Shown in pieces: positions 11,826-24,683 of a stretch of 64,000 nucleotides of DNA. Made by a program: the position numbers and the translations under genes. The stretch covers positions 53,918,517 to 53,982,516 of the forward strand of contig NC_079490.1 in assembly GCF_020520425.1 (NCBI RefSeq), given 5' to 3'. This DNA is from Spinacia oleracea. Lineage: Eukaryota > Streptophyta > Magnoliopsida > Caryophyllales > Amaranthaceae. How positions within the stretch are numbered: position 1 is the stretch's first letter; each line of letters begins with the position of its first letter. Below the pieces are notes generated by a model. That model worked only from the letters and a program-made list of their open reading frames with translations. It made no database searches and was not told the origin of the DNA.

Positions 11826-13953
11826 TGATAAGGCGATTTCCCGTCGTTGAAAAGAAAACCACCCGACCAAACAAAATTTATAAACTCCTAACTAACCGGC
11901 TATGTGGACTATAGCGACAAGCATAAGGATCGTCCCAAGAGAATGAATATGTTTGACTTTTCAATCTAATGCGTTTAAAAGCTAGTTCGGAAGGAAAATG
12001 AGTTTTTGTATTAATCTAATGAAAGCAAGAAAAGCACGAAATACAAACAAATAAAGAGATTCTAGAGATCGATTTCAGGAATCGACAATGGAAATTGAAT
12101 CAAAGGGAGAACAAGGTCAAAACAATCATGAATATGCAACGACTTAGCACATAGGGGAATAGAATCGAATGACGTGCTCGCCACTTCTCGGATGGAGCAC
12201 GCGAAGCATCTAATCTATTGAAGAGCTTTCGCCTAATCCTAAACTAGATAACTTGCATATAATAGAAACCACTATTCACTTGCATAAAATTGGCTCACAA
12301 TGTCTTTCCAAACCTAGACTATGCATTCCAATCAAATCCTAATCATTTAGTATTTGAAACTACTACTCAATTAGTCATGGACATCCTATAACCAAATCAC
12401 ATTTAATCACAACAACAATCATGAATTTCCCCAAAATTTCCCAAATTCAATCCCAAGGCTTCAACCCTAACCTCTAGACTAAAACTACTCAACTAGCATG
12501 ATTAACGTCAAAATTAAACTAACATTAATCCTAATCATGAAACTAATTGAATTAATGAAACTAATTGAATCAACAACATTCAGAAAATTCAAACATCCAA
12601 AAATTGGGGGAAAATCAAGAACATTCAAAATGTGAAAGTAATTCTAGAATTCAAGCATGAAATCAAAGCATAAACGAAATTAATGAAGCAATTAAAGAAT
12701 TAAAGAACAAATCATAAAGAAATGTAGAATTATACCTTGAGTTGTAGAAATTGCATCAAACTTGAAGAACAAAATTGAAGAACAAAACTCAAATGAAAGA
12801 GAAAAGAAATCTGAAATTTGATGATAGAATTCAACTAAGAATCAAGAATTTGAAGTTAAGAATCCTAATCCTAATCTATAATCTAAGCCCTAAACTAATT
12901 CTCTCTCTAGAATTCTAAGCTAATCCTAAAATATGAAAACTAAAAATGAATTACGTAATAAAAAACTTCACACAAACATTGTTGCGATTTTCTGAATTTA
13001 AAGCATCTCCGCGTAGCCGTGTTCGATCGAATAGAGGGTGTGTGTGGTCGCACAAGGTTTGTTCGGTCGCACAGCAAAGTGTGTTCGGTCGTTTACCAAA
13101 ATTGGGGCATTCTGTGAACAATCTGCCCAGCTGTGCGCCCGCATAGCCTGGCTTGTGCGACCGAACAGAACTGCAGGAATTGTTCTGATTGTTGCGTGTT
13201 GCTGCGCTATTCTTCTCGTGGATGGCTGCTATTCTTGCTCGTGCTGCTGTACTATTGTGATGCTTCAAGGCTCGAGTCAAGGGAGCTTGTTGGTGAGCTT
13301 AGAGAGTTGCTGAATTCTGCTCGTGCATGGCTGCTATTCTTGCTCGTGTTGCTGTACTATTTTGATGCTACAAGGCTCGAGTCAAGGGAGCTTGTTGGTG
13401 AGCTTAGAGAGTTGCTGAAAAGCACGAGCTTGGGCTGCTACGAAGGCAATTGAACAGCTAGCTACGGTGATGCTCGTGCAATACCCAAGGCTGTTGATGC
13501 TCGTGAGGCTGCTACTGTGTTTTGGCTCTTGCGTGAGTTGCTAGCTGTGTGTTGCTGGCTGCATATATGCATGTGGTTTGCTCCGTCGCTGCACTCAAGA
13601 AACAACGAATAGCCAAGTTATCAAAATCGCAGCACACTTATTAAATCGCATAGCATTTTATTAATTCGTATCGCATATTTGCAAATCGTAAAATCATATT
13701 AAACATCGTCAAGCATAATGGCACATTAATAAACACGTTAATGCTCAAAACGACCCTTACGCAATGAGAATGCGCACAAAAGGCACGTTTTAAGCAAAAA
13801 CGACTAAAATCTACGCAGGACGAGAAAATATTACGACTAATGCAAAATGCGATAAACGAACTAAAAACGATAAAACTAAGCGAAAATAATAATAAAATGC
13901 TAATAAAATGAACTAAAATCCTAAGCTAAGAGCGACATAAATGTCGCTCATCA
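11826..13953 (-). repeat. 5' LTR of the Athila-like element
   Basis: The LTR is 2128 bp. On the - strand it starts TGATGAGCGACATTTATGTC and ends CGCCTTATCA. The right edge falls inside the Copia-3 gag frame. The first bases form a short fold-back, GAGCGACAT/ATGTCGCTC. The middle is AT-rich without genes, and 13218-13427 is a tandem duplication. Confidence 0.75.
13218..13427. repeat. Tandem duplication of 105 bp in the Athila-like LTR
   Basis: Two adjacent copies start at 13218 and 13323. They share blocks such as ATGGCTGCTATTCTTGCTCG and GGCTCGAGTCAAGGGAGCTT and differ at only a few positions. Confidence 0.85.
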
Positions 13954-14257
13954 CATCTTCATAATAAGATAAAGTCGAACGTAGAGTTGGTTCGACAGTG
14001 TTTGATAGCCAAGCCACCAACATAGAGTGCACTGTGTTCCAATCTTCTAATTTCTCCTCTTCTGTAGGTTTTGGGACAGTCCCTTCCAAAAACCCAAACT
14101 TACACTTTGCCTTCAACGCAGTTCGTATAGCTCTCGCCCATTCATCATAATTATCTCTGCGTAATTGGACTGGTGTGATTATGTTTCCTGGGTTATCATT
14201 TGAACCAAGAAAAAATACATCAATCTTCTTGGTTTTTCCTTCATCCTCTCCTGCCAT
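13954..14257 (-). pseudogene. Copia gag N-terminus, truncated
   Basis: About 101 codons start with MAGEDEGKTKK. They hold the gag N-terminal block seen in many plant Copia elements: a proline-containing lead, LRRDNYDEWARAIRTAL, the KFGFLEGT strand and WNTVHSMLVAWL. Gag would form the particle that packages the element's RNA. The frame is intact up to 13954, where it runs into the Athila-like LTR (the last 14 codons and stop are LTR sequence). The zinc knuckle and everything downstream are missing here. Confidence 0.8.
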
Positions 14258-14337
14258 CTCTCACGAATTGTGATTCTTATTTTCTTTCTTTCTTTCCTTT
14301 TTTTTTTGTGAAAAAAATAATTTCTCTAAGGTCGTAA

Positions 14338-14356
14338 CCTTACGTTGTTGATACCA
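14338..14356 (-). other. Primer binding site of Copia-3
   Basis: TGGTATCAACAACGTAAGG on the - strand touches the LTR end CTTAACA. Its first eight bases match the tRNA-Met site. Confidence 0.75.
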
Positions 14357-14590
14357 TGTTAAGATTCAACTTAATCTTGTGTTGTCTTTCATTCATCATG
14401 TACAATTCCTTTTATATGCAAATACAAAGAAAGTTACAGTTTCCCAAAGGCGATGAAACTACCGTACTAATACCTCCTAATCAAGTAGGTAACTTCTTTA
14501 TTAAAACCTCCTAGTTAAGTTCAAGAAACTCACCATATAACTCCCCTAATAACTTCTAATTAATTAAGGATCATAAACCTCTCAATAAAG
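14357..14590 (-). repeat. 5' LTR of Copia-3 (outer edge approximate)
   Basis: The inner end is clear (TGTTAAGATTC on the + strand beside the primer site). The outer end is placed near 14587, where CTCTCA precedes sequence that leads into the TNP2 reading frame. The LTR would be short, about 230 bp. Confidence 0.5.
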
Positions 14591-14622
14591 GGAGAAATAC
14601 CTTTGAAACCCCTAGTGATATA

Positions 14623-17600
14623 GGAAATGCAATAGGTCAAGATGACATGGGAGGGTTGCTAAGAGCAGCCTTTGGTGTTGACAATTCAGAGTCTGATAAT
14701 GAATCCCAAGACATGCACAAAAATGAAGGTTTATTTGACATGCACGAAGAGTTTAATTTTCATTGTGAGGTAAATAATTAACTTCCATCAAGTAACTCAA
14801 GTGAAGAAGATGATAAGCGTAAACGACTAATGGAAGCTGTCGATGAGGGTCTATACGAGGGATGCACTACTTTCTCAAAGTTATCCTTTATTTTACACTT
14901 GTTTCACCTTAAGTGTATGTTCCACTAGTCTGCAGAGTCATTTACTAAATTGCTTGAACTTCTAATAGACGCATTTCCTCAAATTAAGGAGTTTCCATCG
15001 TCTTATTATGAAGGAAAGAAGATAGTGAACTATTTGGGGTTAGGATATGAGAAAATCGATGCATGTCCAAATAATTGCATTTTATATTGGGGTGAATTTG
15101 CGGAAAAAGATGAGTGTCATGTTTGCCATATATCAAGGTGGAAAACGGTGAAAGAAAAGGAGAATAATAAAGGTGAGAAAGGAAAAGAAATATGTAAGAA
15201 GGGCGAGCCAGCTAAAGTAATGCGATATTTTCCTCTTATACCTAGGCTAAAGAGACTTTACATGTCATCTAAAACAGCCTAGGATATGAGATGGCATTTT
15301 GTCTATGAAGATGATAAGATCTTAAGGCACCCGTCGGATGGTGAGGCTTGGAAAAGTTTTGATAAAAGATATGTAGAATTCTCCGAAGATCCTCGTAGTG
15401 TTAGATTAGGTCTAGCGAGTGATGGTTTCAATCCATATCGTCCAATGAATACCAATTATAGTACATGGCCGGTGATTTTGATTCCTTATAAGTTGCCACC
15501 GTGGCTGTGTATGAAGCCGTCATCATTCATTTTGTCCTTGCTTATTCCGGGTAAACATAGTCCTGGGATAGATATTGATGTGTATTTGTAACTAATAGTC
15601 CACGAGTTAAAGTTATTGTGGGAAGGTGTAGATGCCTATGATGCGTATAGTGGAAATAAATTTAAGATGCGAGCAGCCTTACATTCCACTATAAACGACT
15701 TTCCGGCATATGCTATGTTGTCCGGTTGGAGTACAAGAGGTTACAAAGCTTGCCCTACATGTGCCCATGATACTAATTCATATTGGTTTGGCGGAAAAAT
15801 GTGCTACCCAGGGCATCGAAAATAGTTTCCAATTGATCATCCTTATCGTTCTCAAGGTAGTTTATTTGACGGGACAAATGAATATGGTATTTCTCCGGTC
15901 CCTGCAAGTGGGACAGACATTTTGGAGGAATTAGATAAGGTTAAGTATGTTTATGGACAGTCAAAGGAAAAATCTAAGAAAAATTCTAAGAAAAGAAAGA
16001 GACAACAAGGTGAAACTTCTCATGATGAGCTGGATGATGGTGATGGTGGTGAAGAGGAAGCCAATAGAGTTATTTGGAAAAAGAAAAGTCTATTCTTTGA
16101 GTTGGAATATTGGAAACATAATCCGCTAAGACATAATTTAGATGTTATGCACATTGAAAAGAATGTGTGTGACAATGTGATAGCAACTCTTTTAGATATG
16201 GATAAAAGTATAGATGATAAGCAAGCAAGACATGCTCTCAAAGAAAAATATATAAAATCTCATCTTTGGCCAAAATCTCATCCTAATCGTGTTAATGACT
16301 ATTTTCCTCCAGCTAAATACACCATGTTTACAGAAGAGAAAGAACGCTTTTTAATGGTCATAGAAAAGCTTAAAGTTCCCGATGGATACGGGTCTAATTT
16401 GCAAAGATGCGTGAATATGAAGCAACGTAAACTTATTAATTTGAAAAGCCATGACAATCATATTCTAATGCAAGATCTTCTTCTTGTTGTTTTAAGAGCA
16501 TCGAATGCCACAAAAGTTATTGACTTGATTGAGGAGTTGTCCGACTCTTTCAAGAAGATTTGTTCGACCACTATTCATTCTGATGACTTGGATAATATTC
16601 AGTCAAAACTTATTTTGACTCTTTGTGAGATGGAGAAAGATTTTTTACCAATATTCTTTACAATCATGGTTCATCTACTAATTCATCTAGTGGATGAGGT
16701 CAAACTTGGCGGACCTGTTCAATATCGATGGATGTATCCCATTGAAAGGTCAATATCTCAAGCCTCAATTTTATATTATTTTATCATTTCAATTAAAATA
16801 TATATTCACTATTTTTATCTTTTTATTTCACAATCACTTTCTTCATTCTATAAAAGGTACTTGGCATTTTTGAAATCTCATGTAAGCAATAAAGCCCATC
16901 CTGAAGGGTCAATTGCGGAAGGATACCTTTTATGGGAGACGATTATATTCTGCTCTAGATATTAAGAAAGTGCCCAGACCATATTCACCCGGCCTAAAAG
17001 AAATGAAGATGGTGTTCTAGACAACAATACCTATTTATATCATTCGGTTTGTCGTGTGGTAGGAAAGTAAGAAAATGTTCAACGAAATGACAAAAGTTTA
17101 AGACAAGTCCATCGCTATGTTTTGCTTCATTCAGATGAGATGAAACCTATTCTTGAGTAAGTAGTGTCATGAGTTAAATTATTGTTTACCAACTATTAAT
17201 TTTTTAGTAACACATTTTTTTTCAATGTTTAAAGTGCTTTATATGCCAAAACGACAAGAGGGTCAATTTGGACAAAGCCAATTCAACGAAATTATTGAAA
17301 CTGGGTGGATAATCAATGAGTTCCCTGAGTGGTTGCGGAATCAGGTTATATGTCGTAACCTTTTGGATGTTTTTTGTTTTAGGCCTATAACATAGATGAT
17401 ATTACAATAGAAGGAAAGTTGAGAAAAGCCTTGGTCTATGGTTTAAGTAATCACAGTAGAAGATTTAAAAGCGTCATTATCAATGGCTATAAATTTGATA
17501 CTGTGGATTGCGAGCGATTTCGAAAGACACAAAATTCTGGAGTTTATGTAGAAGAAGATGGGCAAGATTATTATGGAAGACTCCAAGAAATATTCGAATT

Positions 17601-17866
17601 AGATTGGTTCCTTCAAGGTTATATTGTTTCGTTGTGATGATTGGGTTGATATACATAGGGGTTTGAAAATATACCCAAATGGTAGTGCTCGTGTAAATTT
17701 CTCGAAGTTGATGCACACTGGCCAAAATTTGCATGATGATCCATTTGTTTTCTCATCTCAGGCAAAACAATGTTTTTACGTTGAGGATGAGATACAAAAA
17801 GGATGGTTGCATGTTATTAAGACTAAGCCTAGAGACTTTTTTGACATAGGCGATGATAAGCCTTAA
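14623..17866 (+). pseudogene. CACTA TNP2-type transposase gene, decayed
   Basis: The coding blocks follow the TNP2 order. An N-terminal piece is at about 14623-14757. The zinc-binding CPNNCILYWGEF...CHVCHISRW lies at 15060-15150. RMRWHF/RHPSDGEAWKSFD starts near 15286. FSTINDFPAYAMLSGWSTRG-like text with CPTC follows at 15690-15770. LEYWKHNPLRHNLDVMHIEKN is at 16105-16165. A DUF4218-like part is at 16640-16960, with an intron at 16749-16857. A DUF4216-like end, YGRLQEIFELDWF, is at 17570-17620. Stops at 15280 (TAG), 15589 (TAA) and 15823 (TAG), plus a frameshift near 17625, break the frame. The protein would bind CACTA ends and excise the element. This copy cannot make it. Confidence 0.9.
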
Positions 17867-19017
17867 ATTTTTGCTTTTGCTCCAACGTTATATGTATTGA
17901 TGTCAGTTGAATGGATTTCTTTCTTTATATGGTATTTTGATAATTTGTTTTGTTTCTAGAAACATCTTTAGTGTATATATGTCATTGGTAGAAATATCTT
18001 TCTAGAAATATCTTCAGTGAATATCTTCTTTGGTAAGTTCTTTCTTTCTAGATATTACTTTGGTAGTTTCTATTTTCAATAGTTAAAGGCTGGATTTTAT
18101 GTGTTTTTTTTATATGTTCAATAGTTAAAGGCTGCAAATGAGTGCAAAGAAAATTACTTAGCTTGTTATTAAGCATAGGTCACGAGCCTGTGCTTTCACT
18201 TTAGTTTAGTTCTTTCCTAAACTTGATTTCATAAATGCAGTGTACAGTAGACTCCTACTTCCAAATGATAAATGCAGAAACTCGATCTTTCTATATTGAG
18301 TTCTTACTAAACTAGTATGAGAAACGTAGTTTTTCCTCCTGCATAGGTTTATATGAGCTTCTTGAGTTGATGCCCTCTGTAACTTGAAAAATATAACTGC
18401 AAGAGTGTCCAATTTAGAGTTTTAATTTTAATTCTCAAGGGTGCTTGAGCATCCTTTAACTTGTTAGTTCAGTATAAGATTTTTGGAGTTTCTCACTTTG
18501 AAGTAGATGTTAGTTCAGTATAAGATTGTCATGTATAATATTGTAATTAACTGAATAGTGTCATACCCTACACTAAGTAGCTAAGTTTATACTCCTCTGG
18601 AGTTTCCCACTTTGAAGCAGATGTTATTGCTTGATGGTTTTTGAATCGTGATTAGTGTATGAATTTGTTGCTGCGTTAGTACACAACCAGTCTTTAGTCT
18701 ACTAGTGTGTTTTGTTGCGTTGATAATTCAAAGGCAGATTGATAAGTTTACATGCTACTGTCTGTCTGTGTTTTGTTAGTCTGGAAATTACGCTGACTGT
18801 ATATATCCTATGAGGCTTCCAACTGTGTTGTCTGGATGGAGAAAGAAAGTGTGACTGTATCATTACATATCATACTAAACAGAGACATTCACCTAAAGGA
18901 AAGCATACAAATATCATTAATGGAGTGTTAACAGTTTTCTAGAATGATGTACTGTTTTTGGATTCGTTCTTGTTCAAGGGTCCCAGAGTAAACCTGGTTT
19001 GCATTCAAGATTCAGAC
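17867..19017. other. Non-coding part of CACTA-0 downstream of TNP2
   Basis: AT-rich sequence without a credible reading frame. It has a small local duplication: TGGAGTTTCTCACTTTGAAG near 18485 and TGGAGTTTCCCACTTTGAAG near 18598. It is probably the spacer or first intron before the Ptta gene. Confidence 0.5.
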
Positions 19018-19039
19018 TTACACTACAAGAAAATTTAGA

Positions 19040-20010
19040 TACGGAGGCAACACCTTGAGGCAATTCATTTTTTATGGCCTCTAAAAGTGCCTTTTAGCAT
19101 TAGTTAATTATGGTAGCCTCTAAAAGTTATTTTTAGGGTCGGTGAAATTTAGCCTGCCCCTAAAAGTACTTTTTAGCATTAATAAAATAATGGTTGCCCC
19201 TAAAAAGTTTCTGTAGCATCAAAAGAAATTAAGTTGCCCCTGAAAAGTACCTTTTAGCATTAATGGAATAATATTTGCCTCTAAAACTGTTTTTTAGCGT
19301 TAATGAAATTTACGTTGCCCCTAAAAATTACTTTTTAGCATTAATGAAATAGTGGTTGCCTCTAAAACATTTTTTTAGCATCAGAAAATAATGGTTGCCT
19401 CTATAACTTTTTTTTTTAGCATCAATGAAATTTACGTTGCCCCTAAAAAGTACTTTTTAGCATTAATGAAATAATGGTTGCCTCTAAAACAGTAGCATCA
19501 AAAAATAATGTTTGCCTCTATAACTTTTTTTTTAGCATCAATGAAATTTACGTTGCCCCTAAAAAGTACTTTTTAACATTAATGAAATAATGATTGCCTC
19601 TAAAATATTTTTTTTAACATCATAAAATAATGGTTTCCTTTAAAACTTCTTTTTTAACATCAATCAAAATTTTGTTGCCCCTAAAAAGTACTTTTTATTA
19701 TTAATGAAATAATGGTTGCCTCTAAAATATTTTTTTAGCATCAGTGAAATTTAAGTTACCCCTAAAAACTACTTTTTAGCATTAGTGAGGTAATGGTTGC
19801 CTCCAAAATATTTTTTAGCATCAGTGAAAAATAAATTGCCCCTAAAAAAGTATTTTTTAACATTAATGAAGTAATGGTTGCCTCTAAAAAAATATTTTAA
19901 TTGTCCCTTATTTTTTTTAGCTTTAATAAAATAATATTTTCCTCTAAAACCTTTTTTTTAGTATCAATGAAATTTATGGATGCCCCTAAAAAGTACTTTT
20001 TAGCATTACA
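19040..20010. repeat. Left subterminal repeat array of CACTA-1
   Basis: About 16 degenerate units of roughly 57-62 bp, built on TTGCCYCTAAAA, a T-run, TTTTTAGCATTAATGAAAT and AATGG. Subterminal repeats of this kind are known binding sites for the small CACTA transposition protein. Confidence 0.85.
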
Positions 20011-20228
20011 CAAATTTTAGGTCAAGTCTTTAATTTTTATTGTTCGTTTTTTGCTTTTCATCCATATTTTGTTCTCGTAACCGTGGTTTTTACATTCTTC
20101 TGTTCATTTCTCCGACTTATTTTTCATGAATTAGCTAGGTTTCTGTTTTTTTTTCTTGGATTAATAAGGGTATGATAAACTAAAGTAAACGATCAACCAA
20201 TAGGAGAATAATATTATAAATTAATTAT

Positions 20229-20298
20229 AGCCAATGTAGGATTCGAACCTACATCATTGTGCAATTGCACAAAGCTCTGCCAATTGAGCTAATACACT
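20229..20298 (-). tRNA. tRNA-like sequence, degenerate
   Basis: The - strand has a good D-arm (GCTCAATTGGCAGAGC) and a perfect T-arm (GTAGG-TTCGAAT-CCTAC). The acceptor strands AGTGTAT and ATTGGCT pair poorly. The anticodon stem TTGTG/CACAA closes a six-base loop, so no normal anticodon can be read. This is probably a tRNA pseudogene or tRNA-derived fragment. Confidence 0.35.
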
Positions 20299-23200
20299 CT
20301 TTTTATTGGTATAGTGTCGTGGTAGTTTTAAGAGGAGAAAACAAAGTGTAGTGACATATTAGAGTGTGAAGCTTCATATAAAACAAAGGGTAGTGACATT
20401 ATTAGTTCACATAGTCTTTTATTATCTTAAGTGAGCCCATGCGAACCAGAATTTCTGTGCTAACTGATGTGAACAATTCTGCCCATGTAGTTAGTACTAG
20501 CTCGGAGAATGAATTAAAGAAGTTGAAAGACGCTGATGACTTTGATCTAGCCTAACTGATCAGAATAACGAGCAATGATCAACAACAGAAACAAGAAAAA
20601 CAACCAACACAACGCCAAGCAAAACAATCAACAAAGTTGCACGTCAGTAAGTTGCACGTCATGTACTTCAGATCAAGTTCTTTTACACAAATATGGGCAT
20701 TCATTTCGAAAATCTCATAAAATTTTCACATCTGCTATAATAGTTCAACAATTAGCCCGTGTTACACTTAAATTTTCCCATCTGATATAACAGTTCAAAA
20801 ATAAGCTCCAGTTACCTATGCAAAACTACAAAAACCAACCAAAAAAGTAGAAAAGTCAATTGAGGTCAACTTTTGTATAAACTAGTCTTTTACAAACTAT
20901 AATTTTCACACATCAAGCATGCTTCAACACCCTTTGCAGCACTTTCCAATCACCACCAGCACGTATTTATGAAACCAGCACAGCGAGAGACTAAAGAATC
21001 CCCCACCGATCTCTCGAGTTGAATAGATCTCCTATTTCAAAATTATAAGATAAAAAATAAGAAAAAAACCAAAAGACGTGGAATAACGAAACATTTACAA
21101 GCCAACAAGCACAACTACTGGGGCTACACTTCATCTGTTGACCCGATCAGACCTGAAGTGTGCCTGGTTTAGCTCGAATGTATTTTCTTAGTTCCCGTAG
21201 TCTTGTAGCAGACTGATCAGAACCTAGAGCTTTGGTATTGTTCAGTGCAGCTTTGGTTCTGGGTTAGTTCAACAAATGGTGAAGGTTAGATGGGTTTTGG
21301 AGGCTGCAGTACTTGGTAAATTGAATTCTTAGTGTTGTTTTCTTGTCCTGACTTGGTTCTTGGATAAGCGAAATTTGGTACCTCCCAAGGATCGATTTAT
21401 AGGTGGCTGCTAATGCTGATCTTCTGGGAGCCTCTTTTGGATGATTGGACGAGGTAGATTACCAGTTCAACCTGAAAAGAAGCATAGAAAAATATCGTTT
21501 AAAAATCGTTGACTCTTGTATAACATATCCTACCAAATGTCCTTACATTTGCAGTTTTTCTTCATTGTCTTCCTCAATACGTAATTAAATAGCATGGCAA
21601 CCTGGCATTGGCTCAAAAATCCTTTGACTATTCTATGATATAATTTAAAATAGCAAACTGATAACCCTTGCATCAACACAAATTATGAATTCGGTACTTA
21701 ACAGTTCTGCATATGTCTCTATCAATAAACTGAATAACCAAGAGTTATCTGCTCTAATTGCAAACCAAGCAAGATATGGAGATAATGGAAACTTGAAACG
21801 AAATTGGAATTTTAATCACCCAAATTCTACTGATTTAGATTGGAATAGATGAATTAGGCTAGGCAGTTCTGAACTGGCTGTCAATTGAATTTAAAAAGTG
21901 TTATACTGTAAAAAAATTAGGGTTTTTGATTGAGAGAGAATGTATACCATAAATTGAATCTGTGTAAACAATACACATGTTCTAATCATGAAAACGATGA
22001 ATGCACCATGGGAGTGTCTAATATATGATACATGAAGCATTTGAAAGAGAAAAGTAAGTGACTGATCTACTAGGGGGGAGGGGAATTGAGTATTTCAACA
22101 TAGTCCGGATAACATGCTCAAATGACTAATTATTTAATAGCAGGGCTACTTCTAGGCACGCTCTAAGAATCAAACTTACGGTTAGGTACAGAGATGTGTG
22201 ACAGTCATGACAAGGCAACACAGGAGCATCTTTAAAAAAAAACAGTAATGACAAAGCAAGGCATGAGAATCTTTAAAAGAAATTAAATAGAGAAAAAAAA
22301 GTAGCTTGATGATATGAATGAGAAGGATACCTATATGAAGCGGCAGGGTCAGAAGAGAACAAGCTATTTAAAAGGCCTGTTTCAGAAAGACCCACAATAT
22401 TAGAAGGGATACAATCACTAAAACACGCACATGCCATCAAAGTCCTCATCATGAGACAATTAGCTTAATGAAAACTAGATACTGACTACAGGCTTCAAGA
22501 ATCATTGCACCATATTCAAATGCCAACCCTACTGTTGCTCAATACCCTACTAGCAAAGGAACATCACACGCCGAAGATCAGAACAACAAATCATATCAGA
22601 ACTCACCACAACTGAACAACACTCAGTGAAACAGAACAAAAGCAATAAAAAATCAGACTAGTACACAGTCACACAGAGCAGAAGCACAAACAACTACAAT
22701 CCATTTGTCCCTACTTGTATGACTCATCTTATTCATTTACAATTTTAATTATCTCCAGCAGAAGCAATGATCAACAGAAACAAGTAAAACGACCAACACA
22801 ATACCAAGAAAAACAGCCAACACATTGCCAAGAAAAATATCACCAAACACTTCTAAATGTTAACATATTCACCTGACAACCTGTCATATTTTTCAGAAAC
22901 CGAGGAGGCAAGTAAAGAGTTATAGGATCATAATCATGGAGGTTAAAGATTGAACTAGCACATACTTTCCAAGGAATTGAAACTTTTGTTCTTCACGAAT
23001 ACCAAACCTCTCCAACGCATCAGTATTTATGCTACTAACGACATTAGGTGGTTTTGCATTTGTAGAAGAGGGTTCAAAGTCATACTAAGAAGACATTTTG
23101 GCATTAAGCGCTAGCCATCAAACATATTAACCAAAAATCATTGACCTGAAAGTCTGAAACGGAAAAGGCATTGAACTCGTGTAAAATGGCATTAAGCGCT

Positions 23201-23857
23201 AGCTTCAATTTTTGATGTGAATTGTTCGATATTGCAAATCTGGCACCAGAATTACACTAAAAATTCAATCAATTCATACTAATTTAAGCTAATTGACTTT
23301 TGCCAGAAAAAAAAGAATTTGCAAGCCACTGTGAAAACTCCAGTTATCATACCTATTGCCTCAATCAGGATTCAAGGTTAGCTATGGACAATATCAACAA
23401 TTCAAGCCTAAAAATAACAAACAGGCATCTGAAGTCAAAATACTCAATCAAAAGTTAAAAAAAAAGGGCTTAATTCACAAATAAATCAAACCCTAGATTC
23501 AGCAAAACCAACATCAAAACAACAACAATGTACTCGATCAAGGGCGGGGACAGGTAAACCTTGACGCATTTCCCAGGCTTCAAAAATCGATCTTGGACGA
23601 GGATTGATAATTAGAGAAATCAAAACCCTGTATTTTCTTGAAGATTATGAGTGTAACTGATGCAAATTGCCGGTTTTGAATATTCTCAATCTAACGTCAC
23701 TAGTGATAGCCAACAACAGGTGTTGGTGCTGGAGAATTAATTGACGACGATGTACACCTAGAAGGTTGGTGAGACTGCTTAAAGCTAAGTGCAAGGCTGC
23801 AAGCAGGTCAAAGCAAGATAGAGTTACAAGGAGGGTTTTATTACTTAAAAGCAACTA
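20299..23857. other. Unassigned interior of CACTA-1
   Basis: AT-rich sequence with no reading frame I can assign. Phrases such as CAACAACAATGTACTCGATC near 23520 and splice-like edges hint at captured UTR or intron sequence on the - strand, but nothing is recognisable. Confidence 0.3.
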
Positions 23858-24363
23858 CTCCCTCCGTATTTATTTAAGAGATACAATTGGTCGGGCATGG
23901 GTATTATGAAAAAAAATTGAATGAAATAAAGTAATAAAACAAGTGGGGTTGAGTAGATATTTTAATAAGTAAAAAAAGTGGGACCATGTCATTTTAGGGG
24001 ATGCGGGGTGGGAGTGGGGTGTAGATAGATTATTTAAGTGTATCGTTATTCGACGTCCTCGTACGCTAATAACGTCCGCGTATTTTACATGAAAGGACAT
24101 TTTTGCCTTTATAAAATTTACCGAGTCCGACAGCTCCCTCTCCACCACCATCCTCTTCCTTCACCTTCTCCACCGCCATCTCCTTCACCTTCTCCACCGC
24201 CATCTCCTTCACCACCATATCACAATCACTACCACCTCTTTCACCACACACCATCACGCAACAGCCGCACCACCGCAAAAACAAGCCGCACCACTACTCA
24301 ACACCACCACGCAGCCTCGTCGGAGGATTGAATTTTTTTAAAAAATTTAAATTTACACTTGAA

Positions 24364-24520
24364 TGCCGCCTGGAAATGGAGGAACAGAGTCATGGTGGCC
24401 CGCCCAGAACAGGCGGCACCCACCATGGCTGAGCCGCAAAACTAAGGTGGGTGTGTCATGGTGGGTGCCGCCTATTCTGGGCGAGCCACCATGGTTATGT
24501 ACCGCCATTCCTGGGCGGCA
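24364..24520. repeat. 157-bp fold-back hairpin 1
   Basis: Starts TGCCGCCTGGAAATGG and ends CCATTCCTGGGCGGCA. Inner arms pair CATGGTGGC-CGCCCAGAACAGG with its inverse. The arms are imperfect. Confidence 0.75.
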
Positions 24521-24683
24521 AGCTGTAGTTTTTTTAAAAAAAAATTGACCCTCAATTAATTGAAAAAAATTGTTTTAAATTTGTGTTTTAATCCACATAT
24601 ATCTGTTTAAAAGAAATTTGTAAAAAATTAGGTAGGTTTACAATTAAAAAAAAACATTAATTTTTTTAAAAAAAATACATGAA

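Larger units (their letters stand above)
11008..13953 (-). mobile_element. Athila-like Ty3 retrotransposon, 5' part
   Basis: On the - strand this has a 5' LTR (11826-13953), a primer binding site (11805-11822) and the first part of an internal reading frame. It ends at 11007, where Copia-2 is inserted. It interrupts the gag of Copia-3, so it is younger than that element and older than Copia-2. Athila-like is inferred from the primer site and LTR length. No polymerase is visible to confirm it. Confidence 0.65.
13954..14590 (-). mobile_element. Copia retrotransposon, 5' part (Copia-3)
   Basis: On the - strand this shows an LTR (from about 14590 to 14357), a primer site (14338-14356) and the start of gag, cut at 13954 by the Athila-like LTR. 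It lies directly upstream of the TNP2 remains, so it probably inserted into the 5' part of CACTA-0. The outer LTR edge is not certain, and the far half is outside the window. Confidence 0.7.

Noticed and set aside
19040..20010. CRISPR-like or satellite array
   Set aside because: Units are degenerate without unique spacers, and the position next to CACTA ends explains them as subterminal repeats.
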